Source: Rivularia sp. MS3
GTDB taxonomy: Bacteria; Cyanobacteriota; Cyanobacteriia; Cyanobacteriales; Nostocaceae
DNA: 64,000 nucleotides
Reading direction: 5' to 3'
Assembly: GCA_019192545.1 (NCBI GenBank)
Contig: JAHCMI010000026.1
Coordinates: 1 to 64,000 of the forward strand
Shown here: one piece after another, positions 1-9,867 of the stretch
How the letters are laid out: the number at the start of each line of letters is the position of its first letter
How positions within the stretch are numbered: the first letter of the stretch is position 1
Made by a program: the position numbers and the translations under genes
The notes under the pieces: model-generated
Told to the model about the DNA's origin: nothing
Database searches by the model: none
Seen by the model: the letters and a program-made list of their open reading frames with translations, nothing else

Positions 1-460
1 TACTCCATTGGAATTTTAGCAGTTAGTTTAGCATACTAAGTACTGAAGAGCCATAAACTCTAGCTTTAAAAAAGCTTATATACTAATTTAAATAAATGAA
101 CTAGCAAGCATTACAGTTTTATTAATTAGCTTTGTTAACAGGGGAAATACATAGATAGAGTTGGATTTATCTGCCATAGCTTCTATATATAGATACTTAT
201 GATTATCTACATATAAAGTTTTTAATTTAGCAGAAACCCGAACAGAATATATTTTCAAAGTTTCTGCTACTATACATTTTTGAGCTAAACCACAGATGGT
301 TTTAGCTATTTTGAGCTTTATTTAAATAATACTTTAATGTTGGCTTAATTAGTTAATTAATAATTGCAATTACAGTATTGATATGAAGTTTTATCTTTTG
401 AATCAATTAAATTGCCTATGAAATTAACTACTGATATACAAATATTTAGGTTGATATCCC
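1..460. other. AT-rich intergenic region upstream of the first PEP-CTERM gene
   Basis: No open frame with recognisable protein similarity is visible. The first ~54 bases carry one end of a repeat seen again near 13.9 kb and 28.0 kb. The rest is AT-rich DNA presumably holding the promoter of the gene starting at 461. No RNA gene is recognisable. Confidence 0.5.
28..54. repeat. Terminal repeat end of a MITE-like element (partial)
   Basis: The stretch reading TAGCATACTAAGTACTGAAG followed by AGCCAT is nearly identical to the right end of the element at 27853-28032 and similar to that at 13708-13893. Only this end is recognisable; the remainder, if present, lies left of the window. Confidence 0.5.
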
Positions 461-1297
461 ATGAAAATTCGCAAATTTATCAGAACAACGTTATTAGCTG
501 TATCTACAGGTATAGGAACATTAGCTATCTGTGCAAACGCAAATGCAGCTAGTTTGACTCCTGTTGATATAGAGTTATCTTTGCTTGTAGATGTATCGGG
601 CAGTATTAATGCAAGCGAGTTTAATCTGCAAAAACAAGGTTATGTAAATGTTTTTTCTAATGCTTCTCTTTTCAATAATTTTATTTCTAAAGGTAAAGAA
701 GGTAAAATTGCAGTCAATTATATTTACTGGTCTAATTCTACTCGTCAACAAGAAGTTGTAGGCTGGACTCTCATTGATAGCGTCCAAGCGTCACAAAATT
801 TTGCTAATGCAATTGATGCTGCCGATCGCCCTTTTGGTGGCAGCACTTTTCCCGGCTCTGCAATTAACTTTGCGGTACCTTTATTTAACAGTAATCAGTT
901 TGATGGAGAGCGTCAGGTTATAGATGTATCTGGTGATGGTTCTGGTAATATTTCAAATACGACTAATGCCAGAGATAATGCTTTAAGTAATGGTATTGAC
1001 GCAATCAACGGTATTGTTATTGGTGGTAATTCTTCTGTAAAAGCTTTCTATGAAAATAATCTTATAGGAGGTGTAAACGGTGATGGAAACCCTGGGTTTG
1101 TTGTTGAAGCAGATACATTTGCTGATTTCGGCAGTGCAATCGACAAGAAAATCAAAGCTGAAATTATTCTAAACCCTCCCACAACTTCTATCCCCGAACC
1201 TGCTTCTATAATCGGTTTACTTGCATTTGCTGCTTTTGGAGTTATTTCTATTACTAAAGCTAAATACAAAACTATTCTCTGTTTAAAACAAAAGTAG
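461..1297 (+). CDS. DUF1194 von Willebrand factor A-like PEP-CTERM protein
   Basis: Exported protein of 278 residues. Residues 1-29 form a signal peptide (basic start, hydrophobic core, ANAAS cleavage region). Residues ~34-235 match the DUF1194/vWA fold, with DVSGSI at ~43-48 as the metal-ion-dependent adhesion site and a second vWA-like motif, DVSGDGSGN. The C-terminus has the PEP-CTERM sorting signal: PEPAS, a hydrophobic helix (IIGLLAFAAFGV), then a basic tail. In cyanobacteria such proteins are processed by an exosortase and end up in the envelope or matrix. The ligand is unknown. It is a single gene; the next gene, another PEP-CTERM protein, is 375 bases away. Confidence 0.85.
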   Translation: MKIRKFIRTTLLAVSTGIGTLAICANANAASLTPVDIELSLLVDVSGSINASEFNLQKQGYVNVFSNASLFNNFISKGKEGKIAVNYIYWSNSTRQQEVVGWTLIDSVQASQNFANAIDAADRPFGGSTFPGSAINFAVPLFNSNQFDGERQVIDVSGDGSGNISNTTNARDNALSNGIDAINGIVIGGNSSVKAFYENNLIGGVNGDGNPGFVVEADTFADFGSAIDKKIKAEIILNPPTTSIPEPASIIGLLAFAAFGVISITKAKYKTILCLKQK

Positions 1298-1672
1298 AGC
1301 CTATTACTGGTATGAAATTGCTCTGATATTAGAATTAAGGTGTATTTATCTTTAAATTTGGGTTACGATGCTTATACAATTTCTTCAATAATAAATTGAT
1401 ACTTGCGTCTAACCCAGACTACTTGCTTTATATGTGAAGCTTGTGTAAGGCGATCGCCAAATTTTATCAAGAACCTTTAAAGTACGATTAGAGGTATAAA
1501 ACAAATAGAGTATTTTACATGCAAGTTATATATATATAAAGTAATAAATGTTACGTCTATTAGTATTAAATGAAGTAAATACTTTTAAACGTAAATGAAT
1601 TATAGTAATGTTTTCGGGCGAATTCTACCAACAATAAACTTGCGTTCGGCACAGTAATTTTTGGTATAACCA
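1298..1672. other. Intergenic region without a recognisable gene
   Basis: AT-rich DNA with one GCGATCGCC site near 1450. I see no conserved frame, hairpin with a T-run, or RNA signature. Confidence 0.5.
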
Positions 1673-1957
1673 ATGCAAAATAAAAGACTATTTAGTTTAT
1701 TGAGTGCGGCTACAAGTTTCATATTGTTAATGCTTTCAAGTACGTTGCCAGTGAATGCTGCTTCAATTAACTATTTTAGTAATGGTAATAGAATCGCTAG
1801 CGGAATAAATGATTTAGAGGTAAACGGACAAAACTATAAAGTAATGTTCGCTAAGACTACACCAGCACCCGAGCCTATGACTATTATGGGAACTCTAACT
1901 GCTGTAAGTATGGGAGTTGTAATGAAGAAAAAGCAGAAGAATAAAAGTGCTGCCTAA
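1673..1957 (+). CDS. Small PEP-CTERM sorting-signal protein
   Basis: Protein of 94 residues with a signal peptide (residues ~1-29, ending PVNAAS) and a C-terminal PEP-CTERM-type signal: PEPMTIMG, a short hydrophobic helix and a lysine-rich tail. Only ~35 residues remain as the mature body, with no recognisable domain, so it is shorter than most PEP-CTERM proteins. It could be a decayed or minimal sorting substrate. The body has a VNGQNYKVMF segment like those found in some cyanobacterial PEP-CTERM proteins. Function unknown; the frame and both terminal signals make it very likely real. Confidence 0.75.
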   Translation: MQNKRLFSLLSAATSFILLMLSSTLPVNAASINYFSNGNRIASGINDLEVNGQNYKVMFAKTTPAPEPMTIMGTLTAVSMGVVMKKKQKNKSAA

Positions 1958-2046
1958 TCTAAGTAATATCGTTTCCGTTTATATCGGTATAATATAGATT
2001 TCCTCTTCTTCTTCTTTCCTCTGCGCTCTAAAAGGGTTTTTTTAAT

Positions 2047-2067
2047 AATTCCGGTGCAACCGGAATT
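2047..2067. terminator. Hairpin after the small PEP-CTERM gene
   Basis: Perfect 9-base stem (AATTCCGGT / ACCGGAATT) with a 3-base loop, 90 bases past the stop codon. No T-run follows, so termination is only possible. Confidence 0.4.
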
Positions 2068-2122
2068 GATATAACGGTTAAATTGTTATAGTATTTTAGT
2101 TCAAATATTGATAATTCCTCAA

Positions 2123-2149
2123 CCCTCCTTTTTTTAAGAGGGCTTTTTA
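2123..2149 (+). terminator. Putative Rho-independent terminator
   Basis: Stem CCCTC / GAGGG around a T-rich loop, followed by CTTTTT. Position and T-run fit the end of the 1673-1957 transcript; the stem is short. Confidence 0.45.
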
Positions 2150-2707
2150 GTAAATTAATATCTGCTAATTGATTAATAAGTTGGTTGCTACGTCTGTGCC
2201 AAACTACAAAAAAGTTTTGATAATTTTTAGAAGTTAATTTTTGCCAATCTGGCAGCTAATTTAATGTAAATAATGATAGCATTTGCCATGCCCGTAATTA
2301 TTATTATCGTCAATCCTAACTAATTATAGAATGTTAAATTTATTTCATCTATCAATACAGTTAATTACGTATAAAGTATATTCTGTGATACAGTACCGGA
2401 CAAAAGTTCAGTCAAAAGGATTAAACAAGTTAATTAATAATTCCTGACCTAAAATTATTCTAGTTTGTTAAAATCAAACAAAAATTAATTGCTGATGATT
2501 TAAGTACCGATTAATGGTAATAGTTATTTGAAACGTTAATTTAATTTTTAAATATAAGCTAATTTTCAAGGTGTTTAACGCCGAATTTTATGGTTTAGGG
2601 TGGAAATTATCAATCTTACTTAAATAGTTAATTTTCCTATACCGTAGCATCACTGCCATCTACCAGGAATCTCGTAAAAATAATCTCTGCGTGAATCGGG
2701 AGCAAGT

Positions 2708-5269
2708 ATGAAAAGTGATATAGCAGTAGAGAAATTACGCCGCTATAAGGAGTATGCGGAATCGGTACTTCAAAGTCTGGAGTTGGTTTCAGAGAATCCA
2801 CCACCTCAAGAGGATTGGGTACCCCCCAGTATCCATGAAAACATTCAGCGTCTGCTCAAGTCTGCTCGCTCTACGGTAGAGTTGGCTTCTTCTCCTGTCA
2901 AAATTGGTGTCATGGGAGAGTTTAGTAGCGGTAAAACTCTACTGATTGGAAGTTTAATCGGTTTTGCGGATGCTTTACCTGTAAGCGAAACTCCTTCTAC
3001 AGGTAATGTAACTGCGATTCATTTGGTACAGCAGCAGCAGTTGCAGACGACGAGGGTTAGTAAGTTTAGGGTAGAGTATCTTTCCCATGAAGGGGTAAAA
3101 GAATGTTTGGGTTTTATGCTCAAGGTGGTGGAAGGTAGAGCAAAGTTAGCGGAAGTACCCGCAGCGCCTTTAGCAACTTTAAAAAGTTTGTATCCAACTT
3201 CTTTTGTAGATACCAACGGAATTTTAACTTGGTGCGAGCAAGCTTGGAATCAAACTCAAAGTTTGGAATTACGCGCTCTGTTACGGGAAGTGGTGGTATT
3301 CGTTCGCACCTATAGCGCCTACGGGAAAGATATCTGCGGTAGAGGTTACGAAATTGACCATTTCACTGCGAATAAGGGTTTGAGATTATCCGAACCCCCG
3401 ATGAATATTTTGGAGTTGAAGTTTCGCGATTTACCTCAGTCTCCGAAGCGTTGGGAAACTTTCGCACAACCTTCAGCCAGAGATTTACACAATAGTTTCT
3501 CGTTGATTCGACGGATAGATATTACTGTTGAGGTAGCAAAACAGATATGGGATTTATCCGGGTTGCAGGGTACGAATGAGTTTGTTTTGTTGGATTTTCC
3601 CGGTTTGGGTGCGGCTGATTCTGGTATCAGGGATACTTTTCTGTCGTTGAGGGAATTGACAGAAGTACAAACGATTTTACTGTTGCTCAACGGTAGATAT
3701 CCGGGGGGAGTTACAGCGGCGAAAATTCGCAGCATGTTGGAACGGGATAAGGGACAAGATTTAAGGGATAGGATTATTGTTGGTGTGGGAAGGTTTAATC
3801 AGCTTCCTTTGACAAGTCGCGATGTTTTGACGATGGATGAGGTATTGGAAGAACCTTTACTATCGGAGGAAGCTGTTTTAGAAAAGTTGAGAATTCTGCA
3901 TTTAACTCTTGCTAGTGCGAGTAATTTGACGACTGAGAAGAAAAATATTGTTTTACTGTCGCAGCTTTATGGTTTGACGAAGCAAGCAGAATATTCTTCG
4001 TTAATACAGGTTTGTTCTCCAGAATTTTTACCGGATTTAGAAAAGCCGTTGGCAACTGAAGAAATTCAGTTACGGGAAAAATGGCGCAAATTGGGGGAGA
4101 TGTTACCGCAGTCAAGTACTTTACACAAACAGATTAGCGATTATGCGGAAGATGGTGGGATAAGTAGGTTGCGTTCGTTACTCAAAGACCATGTAGGACA
4201 GCATGGAATGAAGCAGCTTTTGGAAGATACTCAAAGGTCTGCGGAAACGGTAATGAAGGAGCAACATAATTTAAAAGCTGTATTAGAACAGATTCCCGCT
4301 TATATTCCGGTGGTGGAAAATCCGGCTTTTTTGGAGTTAAGGGAGAAAATTGAGAATTTGGTGACGATATATCGGCAATTTCAGGAAGATTTAGAAAAAC
4401 AGCCGATGTTAAAAAATCGCACTGGGTTAACTTTGAGTGATGTTGTTAAGGATGAGTTAACGAATAAAATCTTTTTTGAGTGGAGCGAGTGGACTTTATT
4501 ATTTGATAGGACTAAAAACGGTACGATTACTTTTACTAAGAGTGAAAGTATTTTCGAGGAAGACGAAGAAGAAGACGCAATTCCCACTCAAAGCGACGAT
4601 TTTTATAATTCGTTTGTGAAAACAGTTAATGAAATGCAGTCATTTGCTCACGAAAGAACAGCGGAAACGGTAAAGGATTTATTTAATAAGTTATTTGCTG
4701 AGGTACAGTTAGAGCGGAATAAGATTAAAGAAATTATTCAACCGCAGATGGAGCAGCGGATTCAAGAGAAATTTGGCAAGAGAGAAACTCGTTTATATAG
4801 ATATCTTTTACGAGCCATCGATCCAACTAATAAATGGCAAAACTTAATTATTCAGCATAGTGGATTAGCTAGTAGTGCAGTACCAATTAATGCTGATAGT
4901 TTATTTCCTTTAGCAAGAAAAGACGAACAACATCAAAAAGGACAAATATTCGATTGGAGTCCCGACAAGCAATTTGCAGTACCACCAAGACCATTTAACC
5001 ATCAAATAGCGGTGTTGAGATTGCGGGATGAAATTACTGCTAGTGCGGGATTACACTTGATTCAATATGTCAGCGAATTGACGAAACAAGTAAAGGGTTC
5101 TTTTTCAATGGCTTTGAAGGAGATAGTTGATAGTTTACAAGAACTGTTAAAGTCTAAGCACGAGCCGTTATTGAGATATATTGCTTCTGCTGAGGAAACT
5201 ACTTCGGCTTCTACACCGGAATGGTTGGATACTATGAAGCGGATTACTGTTATAAGTTATCCGGAGTAG
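2708..5269 (+). CDS. Dynamin-like GTPase
   Basis: Large GTPase of 853 residues. The N-terminal GTPase domain has the P-loop GEFSSGKT (residues 70-77), a threonine-rich switch I region (SETPSTGNVT, ~93-102) and the G3 motif DFPGLG (~295-300). A canonical NKxD is not obvious; VGVGRFNQ near residue 357 may be its counterpart. The rest is predominantly helical and charged, as in the stalk of bacterial dynamin-like proteins, with an acidic run EEDEEEDA near 620. Such proteins remodel or tether membranes; no transmembrane paddle is obvious here. The next gene, 320 bases on, encodes an Hsp70/actin-fold protein, and the two probably act together. The pairing resembles the SrfC/SrfB 'virulence factor' annotations, which I cannot verify here. 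Confidence 0.8.
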   Translation: MKSDIAVEKLRRYKEYAESVLQSLELVSENPPPQEDWVPPSIHENIQRLLKSARSTVELASSPVKIGVMGEFSSGKTLLIGSLIGFADALPVSETPSTGNVTAIHLVQQQQLQTTRVSKFRVEYLSHEGVKECLGFMLKVVEGRAKLAEVPAAPLATLKSLYPTSFVDTNGILTWCEQAWNQTQSLELRALLREVVVFVRTYSAYGKDICGRGYEIDHFTANKGLRLSEPPMNILELKFRDLPQSPKRWETFAQPSARDLHNSFSLIRRIDITVEVAKQIWDLSGLQGTNEFVLLDFPGLGAADSGIRDTFLSLRELTEVQTILLLLNGRYPGGVTAAKIRSMLERDKGQDLRDRIIVGVGRFNQLPLTSRDVLTMDEVLEEPLLSEEAVLEKLRILHLTLASASNLTTEKKNIVLLSQLYGLTKQAEYSSLIQVCSPEFLPDLEKPLATEEIQLREKWRKLGEMLPQSSTLHKQISDYAEDGGISRLRSLLKDHVGQHGMKQLLEDTQRSAETVMKEQHNLKAVLEQIPAYIPVVENPAFLELREKIENLVTIYRQFQEDLEKQPMLKNRTGLTLSDVVKDELTNKIFFEWSEWTLLFDRTKNGTITFTKSESIFEEDEEEDAIPTQSDDFYNSFVKTVNEMQSFAHERTAETVKDLFNKLFAEVQLERNKIKEIIQPQMEQRIQEKFGKRETRLYRYLLRAIDPTNKWQNLIIQHSGLASSAVPINADSLFPLARKDEQHQKGQIFDWSPDKQFAVPPRPFNHQIAVLRLRDEITASAGLHLIQYVSELTKQVKGSFSMALKEIVDSLQELLKSKHEPLLRYIASAEETTSASTPEWLDTMKRITVISYPE

Positions 5270-5274
5270 TTAGT

Positions 5275-5310
5275 TAACAGTGAGCAGTGAACAGTGAGCA
5301 GTGAGCAGTT
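5275..5310. repeat. Tandem heptamer repeat (AGTGAGC/AGTGAAC type)
   Basis: About five degenerate copies of a 7-base unit alternating GTGAGCA and GTGAACA, just past the dynamin-like gene. The same unit recurs near 25460, 32960, 37295, 44062 and (inverted) 28606 and 49880. Confidence 0.8.
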
Positions 5311-5463
5311 ATTAATTATGAATGAGCAATTATAGTTATTTAAATTAATTTTTTAATGGGAGCATCTTGCTCCCTAGTAATTACCAATTTTCATTTACCA
5401 ATATTAATTATTACTCTATATTTTTGGCGCTATAAGCGCAACTACGAATCAATTACCGATTAT

Positions 5464-5494
5464 AAAAAACCGCTGAGACGCAGAGGACACACAG
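5464..5494. repeat. Dispersed CGCAGAG-type repeat
   Basis: AAAAACCGCTGAGACGCAGA and following bases match a family found at 11271, 18442, 36003, 37434 and 38271. It lies in the gap between the dynamin-like and Hsp70-like genes. Confidence 0.75.
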
Positions 5495-5531
5495 AAAATA
5501 ATTTAACAACGAGAGGAAAGAAATTTTTAAA

Positions 5532-5580
5532 AACTAACAACTAACAACTAACAACTAACTCCTAACTCCTAACTCCTAAC
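5532..5580. repeat. Tandem heptamer array (CTAACAA then CTAACTC) next to a start codon
   Basis: Seven or so consecutive 7-base units, first CTAACAA, then CTAACTC. The array ends only ~10 bases before the ATG at 5590, so it forms the untranslated leader DNA of the Hsp70-like gene. Confidence 0.85.
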
Positions 5581-5589
5581 TTATTCAAA

Positions 5590-8500
5590 ATGCCTGTAAA
5601 AATAGAACTTTTCAGTCGTTATCAATTACGTACTAAAGAAACCGATCCTTTACTGTTGTTATTGCCGGTTGTGGAGATAAAACCGGTTGATAGCCCTAAT
5701 GCTCCGTTTATTTCTTCGATTGAAATTAAAGTTTTAGGAGAGCGATCGCCTTTAGCTAAACAAATAGAGTCGGCTTATAAAAGTGTCAGCTTTAGTACCG
5801 ACAGATTACTTAGACTTACTTCTCCGCAGCGATTGAGGCAAAATGACTGCATTTGGAATCCACCTTTACCGAAGGGGTTGAATTTGACTTTGCGGGTAAC
5901 TGCTGAGTATTTTGATGCTGATGATGCGGGTAAAGCTATTTTGTCAGTGAAAAAAACTGCTGCTGCTGATTGTAATATTTGGACTTTTGCTGAAGAAAAT
6001 GCTCGTTGGAGAAATCCGGAACTTACTGAAAAAATTACCAATCAAAACATGATAAGCGAAACCCCTATCCTAAATCATTCTTCATCGGTTAGTTCGGAAA
6101 AATTATCAAAATCTGATATCACTTATCCTGGTTGGTTTGCAATTGATTTTGGTACTTCTAATTCTACGGTGACGCTTTACGATCCCAAAGTTATTGTCAC
6201 TCCCCATACTTTACCCAGCGAACAAGAGGAAAAGTTAAGCGAGCAGTTAGCGTTTTGGTTGACGCAACGCCCTGTTGATGAGGTACCGGGTATTGGTCGC
6301 GATGTTTGGGATGCTGAGTGGCAAAAGTTATTTTCGCATCTCAGTAAAAACTTGGATGATTTTAATCCGGCGAATTTACAGCTTTTACGAGGAGAACAGT
6401 TATTAGAGGCAATTCGCGAAATAGAAATCTGTCTGAGCAAGCGTTTGGGCTGGTTTCGTCAAGCTGCTAGTAAAAGATTAAATCAGATTTATCATCAGGT
6501 TTTTCGGGTTCCGGCTTTAGAGTGGCAAAGTTTGTTACCGGTAGAGTTGGATAAGGATAGACGGTTAAATGAAATTCCTTCGGAGTTGGAGGTGGTTAAT
6601 TTAGAACCTTCTTTACCAACTCAAGATCCTGCTAAGGTAAAGGTAATGTTGGGAGAGCAAGCTTATCAGCATCGGTTGGATGCAATTAAGCAAGGGGAAG
6701 ATATTGACGGCAGATTTTTGCATTCTCCGAAGCGCTATTTTGGTCAAGAGCGCAGTTTTGATATAAGTTTGGATGGTAAGGAAGATACTATTGCGGTAAA
6801 TCAACTTTTACAGGCTGCTTATGCTCAGTTGATTGAATTAACTCAAAAATATCGTCAAAGGTATCCGGGTAAATGTAGCGATGGTGATTTTTATCGTGCT
6901 GTTTTAACTTATCCGACAATTGCTTCCCCATTTATCCGTCGTGAAATCGAAAGTTTGGTTAAGAAGCTGGGTATCGAAGACGTACAAATGGCTTACGATG
7001 AAGCTGTTTCTGCTGCTATCTTCTTTTTATGGCAAGAATTTGGTGGTGATTTAAATTTAGGAATTGAATCTTTTAAAAGTCGCTGTCGTCACGATGGCAA
7101 TAAATGGTGGCAAAATGTTTTAGTGTTGGATATTGGTGGAGGAACTACAGATTTAGCTTTAATAAGATTAACGTTGGAAGAACTCGATCCTTTTGAACCT
7201 ACGGAAGATAGAGGTGATGGTGGTCGTTATTATAAACTTACACCAAAACTGTTGGGTTCTTCCGGGCATTTACAGTTGGGTGGAGAATTAATTTCGCTGC
7301 GATTATTCTTGCTGTTAAAAACTGCGATCGCGGATTGTTTGTTGAGTGCTGTAAGTGATGATATTTTACCCAGGGATGTATTAAAGGTTCAACCCGAAGA
7401 ATTAAACGAGCGCTTTTTAGATAACGGTAAATATCGTAAGGGTTCGCTATTAGCTTGTGTAGATAAAGAAATTCGCGAAGGCGATACTTATAAGGAAGCA
7501 TTAAACGACGCTGAAAAAGTTTTACCTACCCGTTGGAAAAATCGTTCATCCCGCTCTCAAACATTTTACGACCTTTGGGAACATGCTGAGAACGCAAAAT
7601 TAGCTTTGGGACAAAAACGTTTTATGGTAGATGTACCTGAAGCGATATTTGTTTTAAACGGACAGCAGATATCAGAATTACTTTACCAAAACGATATTCA
7701 ATTACCTACAGAAGTAGCTGAAAAAATTAGCGTCACTTTAACACAAGAACAATTCGAGAAAGCAGCGTCTCCCGTAATTCAAGAAGCCATCGGTATCGCT
7801 TCCGGGTTGATTGAAAATGCTTTTAAATCAAAGTTTGTCAGCGAAATCAATTTTGTCGAGCAAGACGAAGAGAAAGCGAAGAAAGAACAGGTAGACTGGT
7901 TAATTTTATCCGGTAAAACCTGTAATTTAGAACTTGTAGAGCGAGAACTTTATCGAGTATTTAGTAAATCCGATTATTTTGTCTGGAATGAAGAAAGAGT
8001 CACATTTGAACCAGAATATACTAAATTAGCTACATCAGCCGGAGCTTGCTTTGCTGAAAAACTGCGTCAATTAAGCTTTTCTCCTCAAGAATCAAAAGAT
8101 TTACTTCGTAAAGGAGCAAATCAACTATATATAGATGTCAAAAATTTATTTTACTTCCTACCTTGTTCCTTCGTTAGAGAAGTTATTGGTGGCAGCCCAG
8201 TTCCTATTTTTCACGCTGGGCAAGAACTTTACCAACTCAAAGCTGAAGAAGGAATGGCTAAATTACGCAGCAATTGGTTGGGAATGCAGTTAACCAATAA
8301 TATCAGAAGACAAGACTTTGAAAAAATGAAGTTACAGTTATGGGGTAGTTATAACGGTGACGCTTTAATGAAAAAATTAGGAATCACCGAAGATGACTTT
8401 AAAAATAATATCAAAGTTCAATTTGAAATCAATCAAAAACTAGACATTGATTTATTACTTTGTCGCGGCACACCCCACTACTTAATACCATTAACTATTC

Positions 8501-9027
8501 CCAGCGTAGATGCGGCAAAAGCCATCGGCAATCAAGAATTAATTACCGACGAATCACAAGTAATTTGTGACATAGCAGTTAACGTCGTCGAAGCAGCCAA
8601 CGCATTAAAAACAGACGCACATACAGTATTATTTAAATCGGGAAAAGACTATAGCAAGGAATTACGAGTATTTCGCTACGAAAACGACACAAATCAACCG
8701 CAAACCATCGGATTGATAGCAGAGCTTCCACCATTTCCAGCCAGCGGCAAACACACATTTTACTTTCAATTCCGCAACCCGCAATCTAATACCTGGGAAT
8801 TAATTGGTGAATTACCCCAACCGATAGTTAACAGTGAATATCCCTGTCGTTATTATGTAACCTTAGATTTCAAAGGAACATTGCGCGTACATCCTTTTGA
8901 AGTATCTTATTGGACATCAAATAATCCCGAATTCCTCAAACAAGAAGGATGCGTTTTTCGCGATTCATTACAACCCCAGTCTACCAATGTCGAGGCAGAA
9001 AGAGATCCATTTTGTGGAATGCATTAA
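5590..9027 (+). CDS. Hsp70/actin-fold ATPase-like protein, partner of the dynamin-like GTPase
   Basis: Protein of 1145 residues. Residues ~184-199 (FAIDFGTSNSTVTLYD) match the phosphate-1 motif of the Hsp70/actin superfamily, and VLDIGGGTTDLALI (~513-526) is phosphate-2. About 180 residues precede the first motif and a long non-canonical C-terminal part follows, so this is not a standard DnaK (~640 residues, with a peptide-binding domain). WLILSGKTC at ~775 may belong to the adenosine motif. The gene follows the dynamin-like gene in the same direction across repeat DNA. I infer a GTPase plus ATPase-chaperone pair, possibly of the SrfB/SrfC type. No signal peptide or membrane segment is visible. 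Cellular role unknown. There is no clear Shine-Dalgarno sequence before the ATG. Confidence 0.75.
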   Translation: MPVKIELFSRYQLRTKETDPLLLLLPVVEIKPVDSPNAPFISSIEIKVLGERSPLAKQIESAYKSVSFSTDRLLRLTSPQRLRQNDCIWNPPLPKGLNLTLRVTAEYFDADDAGKAILSVKKTAAADCNIWTFAEENARWRNPELTEKITNQNMISETPILNHSSSVSSEKLSKSDITYPGWFAIDFGTSNSTVTLYDPKVIVTPHTLPSEQEEKLSEQLAFWLTQRPVDEVPGIGRDVWDAEWQKLFSHLSKNLDDFNPANLQLLRGEQLLEAIREIEICLSKRLGWFRQAASKRLNQIYHQVFRVPALEWQSLLPVELDKDRRLNEIPSELEVVNLEPSLPTQDPAKVKVMLGEQAYQHRLDAIKQGEDIDGRFLHSPKRYFGQERSFDISLDGKEDTIAVNQLLQAAYAQLIELTQKYRQRYPGKCSDGDFYRAVLTYPTIASPFIRREIESLVKKLGIEDVQMAYDEAVSAAIFFLWQEFGGDLNLGIESFKSRCRHDGNKWWQNVLVLDIGGGTTDLALIRLTLEELDPFEPTEDRGDGGRYYKLTPKLLGSSGHLQLGGELISLRLFLLLKTAIADCLLSAVSDDILPRDVLKVQPEELNERFLDNGKYRKGSLLACVDKEIREGDTYKEALNDAEKVLPTRWKNRSSRSQTFYDLWEHAENAKLALGQKRFMVDVPEAIFVLNGQQISELLYQNDIQLPTEVAEKISVTLTQEQFEKAASPVIQEAIGIASGLIENAFKSKFVSEINFVEQDEEKAKKEQVDWLILSGKTCNLELVERELYRVFSKSDYFVWNEERVTFEPEYTKLATSAGACFAEKLRQLSFSPQESKDLLRKGANQLYIDVKNLFYFLPCSFVREVIGGSPVPIFHAGQELYQLKAEEGMAKLRSNWLGMQLTNNIRRQDFEKMKLQLWGSYNGDALMKKLGITEDDFKNNIKVQFEINQKLDIDLLLCRGTPHYLIPLTIPSVDAAKAIGNQELITDESQVICDIAVNVVEAANALKTDAHTVLFKSGKDYSKELRVFRYENDTNQPQTIGLIAELPPFPASGKHTFYFQFRNPQSNTWELIGELPQPIVNSEYPCRYYVTLDFKGTLRVHPFEVSYWTSNNPEFLKQEGCVFRDSLQPQSTNVEAERDPFCGMH

Positions 9028-9029
9028 TT

Positions 9030-9098
9030 GTAGGGTGCTGTTACGGCTCTAGATAATTTTATTCAAAGGTATTGTTGTGAAAATGCCGTAACGCACCG
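9030..9098. repeat. GTAACG hairpin repeat, copy 1
   Basis: An imperfect inverted repeat: GTAGGGTGCTGTTACGGC at the left, GCCGTAACGCACC at the right. It begins 3 bases after the Hsp70-like stop codon. Related copies lie at 9171, 9598, 10353, 11014 and 50595. Confidence 0.8.
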
Positions 9099-9170
9099 TT
9101 GTTTATTTTAAACCTTTTAATATGAAGAAATTTTTAGTTTAAACTATGATAATTGTTATATAAATTCTGA

Positions 9171-9590
9171 TGGTGCGTCACGGTATTACCAATATGGTAT
9201 TTAATGTTCAAAATTTTTAAACCGTGACAGCACCCTACAATATTTTGCTGATTTCATTATTGTAAAGGTTTTATTTATCACACATGCATCTTATATAATC
9301 CCCTTTATAATGATATAATTACTTACTTTTTACCTCAAGCTGTAAATTCAATTGCTATATTTTTTTAACATATAGATACTGCGATTTTTTTAGTTCATTA
9401 CAGTTTCATGATATTATTTTCTATAGAAAGGATTTTAAATAATGGGAAGGCTTGCTTGTCTAAAAAATTTTGCTTACACTCAATTATATTAAATATATTA
9501 TTCATTTTTGATTATCACATATTTTCACCATATAAAAAAAGTTTTTTCACTTGATGAAATTGAAAATCAAAACAATATTTTATTTTTTAT
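9171..9590. repeat. 420-bp duplicated segment, copy A
   Basis: This segment is about 80-85% identical by eye to 10353-10773 over its whole length. It starts with hairpin copy 2 (GGTGCGTCACGG ... CCGTGACAGCACCCTACAA, 9171-9240) and continues through AT-rich DNA. The small frame that is open in copy B is interrupted here by stops near the start and a frameshift near the end, so copy A looks like the decayed copy. Confidence 0.8.
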
Positions 9591-9597
9591 TTAATTT

Positions 9598-9667
9598 GTA
9601 GGGTGCTGTTACGGCTCCAGATAATTAGATTCAAAGATTATTTTTGTGAAAATGCCGTAACGCACCA
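9598..9667. repeat. GTAACG hairpin repeat, copy 3
   Basis: Nearly identical to copy 1 (9030-9098), with the same left end GTAGGGTGCTGTTACGGCTC and right end GCCGTAACGCACC. Lies directly after duplicated segment A. Confidence 0.8.
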
Positions 9668-9734
9668 TTGTTGATTCAGAAATTTTCAGTTAGAGGATGT
9701 TTGAAAAGTATAGTTTTCATCACAATTCTCGGAT

Positions 9735-9801
9735 GATCTCCCCTTTTCCCCTTCAAAAGGGGGGTTAAAGTCCCCCTTTTAAAGGGGGATTTAGGGGGAT
9801 C
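9735..9801. repeat. CCCCTTTT/AAAGGGGG palindromic repeat bounded by GATC
   Basis: An inverted-repeat element from GATCTCCCC to GGGGGATC, with internal runs CCCCTT, AAGGGGGG and CCCCCTTTTAAAGGGGG. This kind of element is common between cyanobacterial genes. Confidence 0.7.
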
Positions 9802-9867
9802 TTGAAAGTTTCGAGTATCATTTATAGCGCATCATTACATCCTCTTAGAAGTTGTTGAAAATATTAT

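Larger units (their letters stand above)
1958..2707. other. Long AT-rich intergenic region
   Basis: Holds two hairpins (2047-2067 and 2123-2149), a fragment of the CTCTGCG repeat near 2017-2029, then ~550 bases in which I see no gene. The promoter of the dynamin-like gene should lie in the last part; the bases GGGAGCA just before its ATG act as ribosome binding site. Confidence 0.5.

Noticed and set aside
5356-5544. Open frame of 62 codons between the dynamin-like and Hsp70-like genes
   Set aside because: It runs through CGCAGAG and CTAACAA repeats; composition is repeat-derived, no ribosome binding site and no recognisable domain.
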